A program made the translations under genes and the position numbers. 64,000 nt of DNA from Rhizophagus irregularis (taxonomy: Eukaryota; Glomeromycota; Glomeromycetes; Glomerales; Glomeraceae), in the NCBI RefSeq assembly GCF_026210795.1, contig NC_089458.1, forward strand, positions 868,001-932,000, given 5' to 3'. Shown here in pieces: positions 45,084 to 56,986 of this stretch (position 1 is its first letter; each line of letters begins with the position of its first letter). The notes under the pieces were generated by a model. The model did not search any database, was not told the DNA's origin, and was given only the letters and a program-made list of their open reading frames with translations.

Positions 45084-46611
45084 TTATAAAATGTGAATAT
45101 TTTGAGGTTTTGGATAGGAAAGTGAGACATTATTTTGAGTATAAAATAGAAGTCGGTTTTCATGTTCCAAAATTTCGCAGATTGCTGATGTTTTATTTTG
45201 AAAATTTCCACCATTCTTGAGAGTTTTCTTAAAAAAATAACAAACATGATTGTGGTTCTTTTTTTCGACAGCACTGCACGAAAATGCATTTAATCCCCAC
45301 CTTTTATGGATAAGCATAAATTCCCAAACATGTGATACCAAAACATGAATATATGGGGTTACATCTGATGATCGATAAAGTCCTTGTTCTAAAATATTAT
45401 TAGTTTCAGGATCTATCACAGTTTTTTTCAAAAATAATTCATACCATACTTTTGCTTTTAAACGAAAATATTGTGGATCTGTTTTTATTTCTCCTAAAAG
45501 GTCATATAACTCAGCAAATCCATTCCACAAACTTTTAATTAAAGCAGCACGTTCTGGATCAAAAAGTTTTGCCAAATTAAAGTTCCGAAAAACACGAAGC
45601 TTATCATCCCCCATTAAAGAGGTGTAATCCCAATTCTCAGTACCACGAATTTTCCAAAACTCAAATCGGATTTTTAATTTTTCCATCTCTTTGATTATAA
45701 TATTCCGAGATATGTCATTAAATAATCCCTCGTTTTTGATTTCTTGTAAAACTAACTCCCACAAGCGGTCAGTTATACGTAACATTATGTGAAGTCTTAT
45801 CATGGGAACATGATTTTTAAGCGAAATCATATTGAAAAGTGCTGGTAATTTATGACCTGGGTATGCTATTGGATTTTCATTTAAAATACTCATTGATTTA
45901 CTAATCACCCAGTCAACTTGCCCATTTCCACGTTGGTTTTTAGTTATCTATGTAGTGGACGAAATAATTGGAGTTTGCGGCATTAAAACCCAAACAGGTA
46001 GCGAACTTCCAATCGAGCTAAAAAAAAGCTCAAAATTCCACAAAATATTGTTAATAATCATTCCATTATTACTTAATTCTTGCAATTCTTGAATTAGGGC
46101 ATTTACTGCAACTGTTAAAGTTGGATAATTTTCTGTTCCTGGAAATAAAACGGTTGTATAATGACAATCGGGCTTGAAAAGATTCATTGAATCATCCAAT
46201 AGTGCTACGGTAATCATCACATGCTTCACTTTTCGTCCTACGTTCCGCCCATCACCAGATATTCGAAGATGAATAGTTGGTATTGCAGGATCTAATACTC
46301 CTTTTTTAATATAAGATGGTATTATATATTCAAGAATTTTTTTAACACTTTCGTAAAGCACCCTTTCCCGGTGCACTAACAACTTGTTCAATAATTAATG
46401 AATCGGTTATATCAGGTTCTTCCAATGGTCCTTCTTGTACAATAGTAGAATTTAAATCAATAAAATTAATGGGTATTAATTCTCCCATACATGCATTAAT
46501 CTCTTGACGGGTTTGAGAAATAGCATATTCTCGTGGTAATGTTGATTCTACAGCTGCAAGATGGCGATATGCATTACGAGGTATATTTTCTATATCTTGT
46601 ACATATGCCAT
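45084..46611 (-). pseudogene. Transposase-like protein of an unclassified family, broken by a frameshift and a stop
   Basis: Reading leftward: MAYVQDIENIPRN (46611), a frameshift near 46370, then a domain with IHLRISGDGRNVGRKVKHVMITVALLD and YPTLTVAVNALIQELQEL, a TAG at 45948-45950, then in the same frame GQVDWVIS, LPALFNMISLKNHVPMIRLHIMLRITDRLW and HVLVSHVWEFML followed by FSCSAVEKKNHNHV. Spaced acidic residues (SGDGR; the late VEKKNH Glu) and HxxxSH resemble RNase H-fold transposases of the KDZ type, but I cannot assign the family firmly. The stop and frameshift indicate a pseudogene. Confidence 0.55.
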
Positions 46612-46674
46612 TGATTGTAATTTTTGTTTTTTTTTACTTATTATGTGAATCTTAAAAATGTTGTGATATTAACA

Positions 46675-47341
46675 TTTTATAGTAAAATCCAAAGTTGTTA
46701 AAACTACACGATCTTTAGGATTGTAAAAGTTTTTAATTGAATTTTCAAAGTGTATTTGTTCTTTTTTCGCAAGACCTTTTGCACGTTTAATTTGTGTAGT
46801 TTTGCTTAATTCTTCATGTAGTTTCAATTCACGTGGTCTACCTTTGCGATATCTATCAATGCATTTTAATTGAAGTCCAAAAAGATAAACTCAGAAACAG
46901 CAGTTTTCTTATCCGGTGTTATAATCTGATAAAATATGTATAAATTAAAATATATTCTTTTATGATTTTTTTTTAAAATAATAAATGTATAAAAACTTAC
47001 TTTGTGCAGTTCACAGAAGCGTCAAATGGTGATTGAGGCCGAAACAACTTGATATTGTAAATTATCTCCAAAACAAATTAGGTAATGAGGTTTTTCTTCT
47101 GCGTAATAAATAGAATATTGAATAGTACGACTTCTACTAAGCCCGGACCCCAGGTAGTTTTAATAATATAATTATCAGGTATAGGAAAATAATTAGGTGC
47201 TTCGGTATGATTTACAGTTGGTGGGTAGGTACAACTTGAATAAGCAACATAAGTAAATTTTCGGTCAGCATAGTATATTATTTCAGATGAAATAGGGTAA
47301 TTTTCTTTTTCAAAAGGTTTTTGCTGCTTAGAATTTGACAT
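46675..47341 (-). pseudogene. Unrecognised gene accompanying the transposase-like gene, frameshifted
   Basis: The start MSNSKQQKPFEKEN is at 47341. It reads YADRKFTYVAYSS and TTWGPGL; a frameshift near 47150 then leads to SRSRTIQYSIYYAEEKPHYLICFGDN. After a likely intron near 47000-46930 (GTAAGT donor) comes TPDKKTAVSEFIF, another one-base shift, then CIDRYRKGRPREL, a Lys-rich helix and FYNPKDRVVLTTLDF, ending near 46675. No known domain is seen. It lies upstream of the transposase-like gene on the same strand. Confidence 0.45.
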
Positions 47342-47399
47342 TGAAAGTAACAGTTTTTTTACGCGTTAAAAAATAGCAGATATAAAAAATTGTACAACA

Positions 47400-48947
47400 G
47401 ATCTATAAAAATGCGATAAGTATAAAAATTTCTGGTTATTAAAAATTCAATATGAGTCTTAATACCTATTTCTTTACCACTTAACTTTCGTAACGTAACA
47501 GAAAAATTTACATCGTATGTATAAAAATTTTTTGGCGTCGTTAGTGGCGTCGTCAGTGTTACCACATAATGTCAGGTGATTTGACTATCGTTATGATTGG
47601 TCCATAAAATTTGGGTTTATCTCAAAAAAATTAGGGTTAGGGTATAGATTAGCGCATATGAAATTATTTCCTGAGTCAAATAGATATAATTGATAATTGA
47701 TCACATGCTATCAAATTATATGGCTTGCGGTATTTTGCTATATATAAAAAAAAATGAATACACAAGGTATAGTAAAAATTGTGTTTTAGTGTTTTACAAA
47801 TCAGGTGAAGTAATAAATGAAGAATAAAAATAAATAAAATGAAAGAATATAAATGTAAAAAATTCAAATATATAAAATAAAAACTTTACTATTATTAGAG
47901 AAGGTTTGTTTTTATACTGTTTAGAATTATAATTTGTTCTAAATATAAATATTGTAATTAGTAGTTCTTTAATATTTGTTTTTTTGTTATTATAAAATAA
48001 ATTATATTTAATCAACATGCCATTTCTACACTAGGCATTTTTATTGAATTCTTGACTATATATTTCATTATACAACTATTCAGTTATTAAATTATCAATT
48101 GTTATTATATTTTAATGACACAAAGCACATTTGTAGCAATAGTGTTATTTTAAAGTATGTTGAATAAAGCTAAAGGTAGTGCTAAATAAACATGAATATT
48201 TTAATAATTGCATCCAATATTAGATTGAGATTTTACTGCTTTATTGGACAGTCTTTCTACAGGTATTTCATTATTACAATTATAAGAATATTACTAAATA
48301 TTACTTATAATTATTTTATAATATTGATATTGAAAAAAATACCTCTTAAGATAAAGTTGTTAGTTAACTCATTTTGAAATTTGGCAAAAATCTAAAGTTT
48401 TAGTTTCAGCAATAAGATTTAAATTAAGTTTTATCAGATTTTACTTTTTATTATTTCAATGATTTACTAAATCTAAAGGTTTTACCTGCAAGGCTGCAAC
48501 CTTATCTTTGAAAACCCCTTAAAAATACATTTTGTAAAGTGTATTAAGAAGAGAGAAATAGATGAAAAACCCAATTTTATTAATCATTATATTTATATAA
48601 ATGTTTTACTATTATTGATTGATTTAAAGATTTAATTTATTGCTCTATTGGGAAAAGATCATGGATTTTTGAAAAATTTATAAAATGTATATTTTCAGTT
48701 TATTCTTTTATTAGAAATTTATTAGACAAATTAATTCAAAATGGCAGAGTTAGCTAATTCTAATGGTTGATACAGATTGATTTATTTTAGCTTAATGTTA
48801 TACCATTGAGTCTCACCTCTTCATGCTATTAGTTTTTCTTTTTTTGAACATTCTTTTAATTTTTATTTTAATAAATAATTTTAATGAATGAATAAATACG
48901 TGAGAAATACTATTTTACAGATCCAAGTACATATTGTTAAAAAATTT
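47400..48947. other. AT-rich intergenic region between transposon-like cluster and urease
   Basis: No gene is supported. Short ORFs at 47565-47359, 47867-47676 and 48192-48377 are low-complexity and lack splice or coding signals. Two TTAGGG units at about 47631-47642 are too few to be telomeric. Confidence 0.5.
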
Positions 48948-51846
48948 TTAAAACAAGTAAACCGTTTGAGTTAAAGGTAATTTTGGAATAGGTTCACAAG
49001 TACATATAACACCGTCGGCTTTTACAACATAGGTTTCAGGATCAACCTCAATTTTAGGTAAGGTATCGTTTAATTTCATATCTTTCTTGCCAATACCTCT
49101 ACATTTCTTTACACCTTCAATACGTTTTCTCAAACCATATTTTTGTACATTTCTTTCTTTAATAGATATTTGACTAACAAAAGCAATCGAATTTTTTGCT
49201 GCAGCACTTGCATAATGACCAAACATTGGTCTTGAAATAACAGGTTGTGTGGTTGGAATTGATGCATTTGCATCTCCCATTTGCGACCAAACAATTATAC
49301 CAGATTTCATAACTATTTCGGGTTTTGATCCAAAGAATGCTGGTTTAAACATTACTAAATCTGCAACTTTTCCTGGTTCAATAGATCCTATTAAATGACT
49401 TAAACCAGCTGCTATGGCACTATTATAATAACAATCAGAAGATATTGTTAACATATAAATATATGAGCATATTTAATTACATATAATGTGTACTTACGGA
49501 TTAATAGTGTATTTGGCAACATATCTTTTAATTCTAAAGTTGTCAGAAGGGCCATCTTCATCATTCCCTAATCTTCCTCTTTGCAATTTCATCTTATGAG
49601 CTGTTTTCCAAGTTCTTAATACAACTTCGCCGATTCTACCCATAGCTTGAGAATCTGAACTTATAATACTAATAGCACCAATATCATGTAAAACATCTTC
49701 TGCTGCAATAGTTTCAGCTCTTATGCGTGATTCTGCAAATGCTATATCTTCTGGTATATTCTTATCTAAATGATGGCATACCATTAACATATCAACATGT
49801 TCATCGAGTGTATTTGCAGTAAAAGGTCGAGTTGGATTAGTTGACGATGGAAGAACATTTGGTTCACCACACACTTTAATAATATCTGGAGCGTGACCAC
49901 CTCCAGCACCTTCTGAATGGTATGCGTGAATTGTACGATTTTTAAAAGCTGCAATTGAATGTTCTACGAAACCAGATTCATTGAGAGTATCAGTATGGAT
50001 AGTTGCCTATAAAATGAAAGAATGAAAAGAAATCAATATTTTAAGTTCATAAATTTAAAAATACTTATTAATTGATAAAAAACTTACTGCTACATCATAT
50101 TTGTCACAAACTTCCAAGCAAGTATCAATTGCTGCTGGCGTTGTACCCCAATCTTCATGCAACTTTAATCCCGTTGCGCCAGCTTTAATTTGTTCACTTA
50201 ATGCGAGAGGATCTGATGCATTTCCTTTACCAGTGAAAGCAAAGTTCATTGGTATATCATCAGTAGCACTAAGCATCATTTCTATATGAGTTTTGCCTGG
50301 CGTACAAGTTGTGGCATTTGTACCGGTATTTGGACCAGTACCGCCTCCTACTAAAGTTGTGATACCCGATGAGATAGCCTATAAAATATAATAATTAAGG
50401 ATTAAATAAATTCAGAAATAAAAATAATAATTTTAGTACAAACCTCTGGAATAAGTTGTGGGCAAATAAAATGGACGTGAGCATCAGTTGCGCCAGCCGT
50501 AAAGATATGACCTTCACCAGCAAGTGCCTCTGTAGAAGGACCAACAATGAGACCAGGAGTAACACCTTCCATTACATCAGGGTTACCAGCTTTACCAATA
50601 TTAACAATTATACCATCCTTAATACCAATATCAGCCTAAAGGAAAAAGAAAAAAAATATAAATATTTTTTTTTTATTGAAATCAAGAAATTTTGTTTAAC
50701 TATATTATAACATAAATCACCTTGATGATGCCAGTATGATCAACAATTACGGCGTTTGTGATAACCAAATCCAAAGCATCATCAGAAGATATAGAAGTAG
50801 CTTGCCCCATTCCTTCTCTTAAAACTTTTCCACCACCGAATTTACATTCATCACCATAAACAGTATAATCTTTTTCAATTTCCAGCCATAAATTAGTGTT
50901 TCCTAATCTTAACCGATCACCAACAGTTGGTCCATAAGTATCAGCATAAGCTTTTCGGTCCATTGAATAAGGAACACAATTTAAAGATTGGTCTGCTAAT
51001 GGATCATGTTTAAAATGTTGAGCCGTAAGATTTTCAACAATTTCGCTGACTTTTGAAATATCAACAGTTCCAGAAGCAAGATTATTTCCTCCAGTGATAC
51101 GTTTTTTTCCACCAATTTCAACAAGTGTAACTGTTTTAGTTTCACCCGGTTCAAAACGTACTGCAGAACCAGCTGGAATATCAAGTCTTTTACCATAAGA
51201 TAATTTTCTATCGAAACTAAGTGCTGGATTTGTTTCGATAAAATGGTAATGAGATCCAATCTAAAATTATAAATTATGGAAAATTACGGATTTATTTCCT
51301 ATTGGTTACAATATTCATGATATCACCGATCACATGAAAAATGCTTACCTGTATAGGTCTGTCTCCAGAATTAGTAACTTTAAGTGATGCTCTTAATCTG
51401 TTTTCATTCAAAATAATTTTACCAGGCTTAACAGCAAGAGCACCAGGTGCATCTTCAGTTTCAGTTGGTAAAGAAAATTTAGAGTTATTGGGAATCGGCA
51501 AGAAACTTCCATAAAGAGCCAATTCTAAATTTCCATCATCAGAAGAAATTGGGTCATGCACAGTAACAAGATAAGATCCATCAGGGAAAGTTCCTTCGAC
51601 CTGTACTTCAACTAAGGTTCCTAAAACATCAGGTTGAACATGACGTTTTCCCAACATTTTTTTCCCCATATCCATTAAATCTGCAACAGTATTTGTACCA
51701 TCTCTCATCATTTCAATTAATTGTGAAGCAATTAAAGCTGCGGCTTCAGTATGGTTTAATTTAACTCCGCGGGCCAACCGTTTTTGAGCCAAATAACCGA
51801 CTTGATGAAGAATAAGTTTATCTAATTCTCTCGGTACTAACCTCAT
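48948..51846 (-). CDS. Urease (EC 3.5.1.5), single-chain fungal type, 6 exons
   Basis: It hydrolyses urea to ammonia and carbamate in the cytosol with a dinickel centre. Exons: 51846-51349, 51260-50721, 50635-50444, 50378-50088, 50006-49498 and 49419-48948, all joined by GT-AG introns of 64-88 bases in consistent phase, give 833 residues, the usual length of fungal and plant ureases with gamma, beta and alpha regions fused. Gamma: [20 protein letters not shown]. Beta: [14 protein letters not shown]. Alpha active site: HVHF (nickel His), GLKLHEDWG (carbamylated Lys), the His of [21 protein letters not shown], the flap MVCHHL with catalytic Cys/His, and SSDSQAMGR (Asp). All key residues are present, so it should be active. 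It is divergent from ureG, 552 bases away. Confidence 0.97.
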
Positions 51847-52398
51847 TATTGCAAGTTTTCGTTTGAAAAAAGTGTAAAAGAATTAGAAAAATAAATAAGA
51901 TAAAAATTCAGAGGGCTAATGAAGTTAAAAAAATTTTTTTTCCCTATTTCCAAGATTTATAAAAAAATTTATTGGGGGTACTAATCTATTATCGCCCCAC
52001 AAAAAATCGGCACAAAAAGAAAAGACCGGGTTTATCTAACTAGTTATTAAAGATAAATTTCGGAACGATTGAGCAACTCACATGTGTACTACATTGATAA
52101 GGTGAAGATAATACCAATTTTGTTATTACCTTGGGAATTTTATTCATTTAGAATGATCTTGATTTACATTGTAAATTGTATGCCTGTTGAGGATCAACAA
52201 AATTCAATTGTTGATAAACATTAATGCAACTTAGAAACCGGAAATCAATGCTTTCCCTTATAGAGATCTAAAGATCTTATTAGATTACAAGATTATTATA
52301 TATAATAATAAATTTTTTATCGAGAATTTTTTTTTTTAAATACTATTTGTTTGAAAATTCATATTTGTATTTTTTCTTTCATTTTTTTTTAAAAAAAC
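51847..52398. promoter_or_regulatory. Divergent urease/ureG promoter with GATA-factor-like sites
   Basis: The 552 bases between the two start codons serve both genes. Eight matches to the fungal nitrogen-regulator site HGATAR occur, at 51898, 51989 (-), 52032 (-), 52051, 52095 (TGATAAG), 52106, 52212 and 52317 (-). AreA/Nit2-type GATA factors use such sites to switch on nitrogen-scavenging genes. The region is AT-rich, so several matches are expected by chance. A palindromic AGATCTAAAGATCT lies at about 52264-52277. No TATA box can be assigned with confidence. Confidence 0.5.
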
Positions 52399-53495
52399 AT
52401 GTCTACTCAACAAAAAGAGGTTTGCCAATTTGAAGATCATATGTCTTCTTCGGCAACAGGAAGTGTTCATGGACATGGGCATGATCATGGTGTAGGAGAA
52501 CATGGGCACACTCATGAACAATTAGATAATCCCGGTAAATATACCGAAAGAGAGCCACCAAAATACGAAAAACGTAATTGGAAAGAAAGAGCTTTTACTG
52601 TCGGAATTGGAGGGTATGTAATAAAAAAGGAAGTATATTATTTCTTTTTTTATTTGATTAAATTAACATTTTTTAATTTTATTAAGTCCTGTTGGATCTG
52701 GGAAAACAGCATTAATGTTGGCATTATGCAAAGCTTTAAGGGATCAATACTCTATTGCAGCCGTAACAAACGATATTTTCACCAAAGAAGATACAGAATT
52801 CTTAGTTCGTAATAATGCTTTGCCAGCAGAACGTATTCGTGCAATAGAAACTGGTGGATGTCCACACGCTGCTATCAGAGAAGATATATCTGCTAATTTG
52901 GGTGCTCTCGAAGAATTGCATGCTAAATTTAATTCTCAAATATTACTTGTTGAAAGTGGTGGCGATAATTTAGCTGGTAAGCATTGACAAGATGCTCTAA
53001 AAATGATTTATTTATATAAATAATTGACCAACCAATGAAATTACGTTAATGTATTCTCTATATAGCCAATTATTCTCGAGAATTAGCGGATTATATTATC
53101 TATGGTAAGACTATACCATTTCATCATCATAAATTAATTAACTTATAGCTAAGCTATCCTAAATATTATTTTACATAGTTATTGATGTAGCGGGTGGTGA
53201 TAAAATTCCAAGGAAAGGAGGTCCAGGCATTACACAATCAGATCTTTTAATCATTAATAAAACTGATTTAGCTGAAATTGTTGGGGCAGATTTGGGAGTC
53301 ATGGACAGGGATGCTCGTAAAATGAGGTATATTATCTACTTATTCTTATATAATCCAATGTATTTGCTAATATTTTTCATTTATAGGGAGAGTGGACCGA
53401 CAATATTTACTCAAGTGAAGAACGGCGTTGGAATTCCGCAGGTCGTTGAATTGATATTGAGTGCTTGGAAGGCGTCTGGTGCTGATAATTTTTAA
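52399..53495 (+). CDS. ureG: Urease accessory GTPase UreG, 5 exons
   Basis: UreG is a SIMIBI-class GTPase that delivers nickel to apo-urease in complex with UreD(H)/UreF. Exons: 52399-52613, 52687-52976, 53066-53104, 53179-53326 and 53387-53495, with consistent GT-AG splices, give 266 residues. The N-terminus is His-rich ([13 protein letters not shown]), a nickel-binding tail as in plant UreG. The P-loop reads [10 protein letters not shown] and is split by the first intron after GIGG. Further motifs are the conserved [26 protein letters not shown] (Cys-Pro-His nickel site), [25 protein letters not shown] and INKTDLA (NKxD). All functional motifs are present. Its head-to-head placement with urease implies shared control. 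Confidence 0.96.
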
Positions 53496-53598
53496 GCATT
53501 GTCGAAGGATCTCTTTTCAATTTATTTATCTTAAATATAAAAAAATAAATTAATAATTAATTTTTAATTTCAAAAAAAAAAAAAAAAAAAAATATTAT
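53496..53598. terminator. Shared 3' region of ureG and the BTB gene
   Basis: The two genes converge with 103 bases between stops. The spacer contains AATAAATTAATAA and, on the plus strand at about 53572-53591, a run of some twenty A. Polyadenylation signals for both strands probably overlap here. Confidence 0.45.
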
Positions 53599-55290
53599 TT
53601 ATTTGAATACCTGAAATATTTCGTAATCATCAACATAAAATCCTGGTATAGGATTAATATCATTTCTTAAATAATGAAACTTGGGTTCAAAATTAGATCT
53701 AGAATTTTCATTACAATTATCGCTAATACTTAAATCAGGATATCCAAAAGTTGGACCTCTTGTTGGATCTTGATAAATTGCTCTACTTGCGTCTTTGACT
53801 CTACATAATTTAATATTTTCTTGATTCAAAGCATTTTGATGATGTGAATTATTTAAATTTATTGAAAATATAAATGAGTCAGATGTTGAATAATATTCAT
53901 ATCTGGATGTATACCATCCAATCGGGTTGAATCCTCCAATAATTTGATCATGCCCTCTAATCTTTATCACTACCACACATGCTCCTCTGTTATCGCATTT
54001 TAAATGAAAATCACTTGAAGAATATCCATCTCTGGATGCCCTGTATAATAAACTCCAATTGAATTCTAAACGTTTTGTATAATTAATTAATGAATTGTTT
54101 CTGTTGCTAATATTGGCGTTGTTGCTGTTATTGTTGCCGTTATTGCCAAAATTATCATCAGATTTCTTTTGTATCCAACATTCTATTAGAGAGGCATGTT
54201 TATTAGTTATAATAATAGAATCAATCGGGGAAATTCTTGGTGGTAAAATGACAGATTTTGGATTATATCCTTGTGATAAGAAATATCCATAAATATCTTT
54301 CTTTAATGATTTAGGTAAAATTTTCTTAAAAGGATAAACTTTTTTATAATAATCATCTGAAGAAATGTGAAAAAATCTAATTAATGGTATACATGGATTT
54401 AACGTTTCTTCTAATCGTTTGAAATGTTCTTTTGGCCAGTTCTCCACTTCATGATATGATGGCAAAGAAGGTGTCTTTGCTATGCCCCATCTCAATAAGT
54501 GATCCCAGACCGCTATTTCATCCATCTCTAAATCATCTCTTTCTAACAAAGAAACTAAAACGTGAGTATCTAGAGAAAGATAATCTTCAGATTCAAATAA
54601 AAATTTAGGATCATTAGAAATAATTTCCATACAATAATCTTGTAATTTACTACAAGTTTCATGTCTAAAAATTGTGTGAAGTACTTGTACAATGTTTTGT
54701 TGAAGCCATGTTTGTCGATTTTGTATCATATATTCTTGTGCGTATTCAATTAACTCATCTAAAATTAATTCGTCTGATGCTACTAACAATTCGAGTATAT
54801 CAGTCATTCCTTGATTTTTAAAATCTATCACACCTGTATAAATGTATCTTAATATATAAGCGTACAAAAAAGGAAGATTATTTCATGAAAAAAAAAAATC
54901 AAAATGAGATCATTTAATAATCAAATCAAATAAAACTTACTTTAGAATTACTTTAAAAACCTTTGGAGAAATGTTTGGTTTTTTCAAGACTATAATACCT
55001 TTTTCATCTTTTTTAGCCCATTCATTTGATAACGCTGCACGAAAATAAGGTGAACGAGCCGATAATAACAATGAATGAACATAAAATTCCTCCATTTTAC
55101 AACAATCATTTTCATGGAAGCAATTATAAGATATTTCTTCATTTTTATTTTTCTTTTTTGAGAACATGTAAGAGGAAGTAGAGTCGGGATATTCCCCACC
55201 AATTTTTATAATTACATCATAATTTTGCGAATTTTCAAGAATTTTCAATAAATCCATTGATAAACGATCAAATAGTTTCGCTGAACTCAT
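53599..55290 (-). CDS. BTB-BACK-TLDc domain protein
   Basis: Two exons, 55290-54941 and 54847-53599 (intron GTAAGT...AAG), give 532 residues. Residues about 20-150 form a BTB/POZ domain (YDVIIKIGG; FYVHSLLLSARSPYFRAALSNEWA; SPKVFKVILKYIYTG), followed by a BACK domain (LLVASDELILDELIEYAQEYM; LLERDDLEMDEIAVWDHLLRWG; FFHISSDDYYKKVYPFKKILP). The C-terminus has a TLDc domain (SIIITNKHASLIECWI; LEFNWSLLYRASRDGYSSSDFH; VVVIKIRGHDQIIGGFNPIGW; DSFIFSI; GPTFGYPDLSISDNC). BTB-BACK proteins are usually cullin-3 adaptors; this architecture is greatly expanded in arbuscular mycorrhizal fungi. An insert of Asn repeats lies in the TLDc domain. The target is unknown. Confidence 0.92.
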
Positions 55291-56986
55291 TATTATTATT
55301 TTTTTTTTTAAAGCAAAAGAAATAATATCTTATGACTGAAAGTAATAAAAATTGATCTTTAATCCCATTTTATTTTTAGATACTTGTGATATTGTACTGT
55401 ACCATAAAAGGGAAAATGGAAAAAAAGCGTAATGTGCAAAGTATTACGAATTTATCCTGGCATGTCACCAAGTTATGTAAAAATGTACTGCGCCTTGTGT
55501 TGAATTCCTGATAGTTAATATAAAATTTATAAAGTTTCATAGACATTAAATAGGACAAAATTAAGAAAATTTTGGCTAGAATTAATACAATTTCACGAGT
55601 TTTTATTTACTGTATATACCCTCATTTTGTCAAGAAAATCAATAAAAAATATGTTCGATGAACATTATATGATTGAAAAAAAGAAAATTCACGGATCTCT
55701 TATCATTTTAAAGTTTTTTCTAAACGTTTTAAATTCTTATGTACGCAATGCAGTCTCATCTTTCAATAAAAGTGCATTTTCGCGTAATTTACATGTATTT
55801 GTTTGTTGATACTCTCAGACTGCAAAATTTTATTATTTTTATTATTTTTTCATATTTTTCGTATACTCGGTAGTCGGGACAAATACTATAAATATCGCGT
55901 TTCTTTTATTATTAAGAAATGTTTTTGATCCATTGATGAAACAAATCAACTTTGTCCGACTCGATTTGAAATATGCAGGAGAAGTTTGTAATTTTTTTTT
56001 TTTCATTATAAAAAGGTTTCTTTCTACAGCAATCTAACTTATTAAATAAAATTGATGTAACACAACTTTTCTACGCATTAATGTCAGCCCACCCACGAGA
56101 AAACGTTTTCCTAATAGCATATTTCTTTATTTGTCAAAGCTAAAATTTAAATCAATTAATATTTAATTTATTTTGACAACTAATCGGGACTTCAGCCCAA
56201 CCGTTTATAATTAAATATAACTTTAATTATATAACTAATTTCCTAAAAATAACAAAATGTATTACAATAATTTTATTGAAATAAATCATCATAATTTATT
56301 CATGAATGAAAGTGGAATTGAAGTACAAAGGGGTTTTTTTTTATTGTTAAGAAATTCTTTCCCGTTTTTTTTTTACTATGCCAGATATTGATTAATTTAA
56401 TTTATGCTCAAAAATTTTGTACAAATAGTTTGTGAATGCGTCATATGCATAACAAAAGTATTTTTTTTATCTGACCCCCCCCCTGATTAGTAAAATATTT
56501 ATGAGTAAATCTGTAACATGTTTTCTCGTGTTTTTATCTTTTTATGTTACATTAGTTACATTACATAAAAATAGGCAACTATGTTTTGGTATCACAATCC
56601 CGTTGATAAATAATTCGGCAAAGTAACGTAAAAAAATTTATTATTATTTGTTATTTATAAACCTCATTACTCTCTCTTGTTCTCTTTGTGTCTCATCGAA
56701 ATTTTAACGAAAAGAAAAGAGTCTAATAACTGATCCAATCAAATGCTCGAGAATTGATCTCTTTTTGTTTTGTTTTAATAATTAATTTTATTCACTGTAC
56801 AATAAGTTTTCTTAATTTCCCTTCATTTCAATTTTTCCTCTAGTTAAAAAAATTTTTGATTATAATTTATGACATAAAAGTTATTAAAAAAAAATAGTCA
56901 AATAAAATCAATAAATTCTCCCCGGTTGGAAAATTTACATAAACTTTCTGTTAGCATAGTTTCACTATTAAAGTTCTCAAAAAAAC
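55291..56986. other. Intergenic region without a supported gene
   Basis: It is 1.7 kb of AT-rich DNA between two divergent genes (the BTB gene on minus, the TBC gene on plus). A few short ORFs (55627-55809; 55558-55376) have no recognisable content. It must contain both promoters. I see no repeats of note apart from poly(T) runs. Confidence 0.6.

Noticed and set aside
47631-47642. Two TTAGGG units, possible telomeric sequence
   Set aside because: Only two units; interstitial and expected by chance.
55627-55809. ORF of 60 residues upstream of the TBC gene
   Set aside because: No motif and no codon bias; short enough to be chance in AT-rich DNA.
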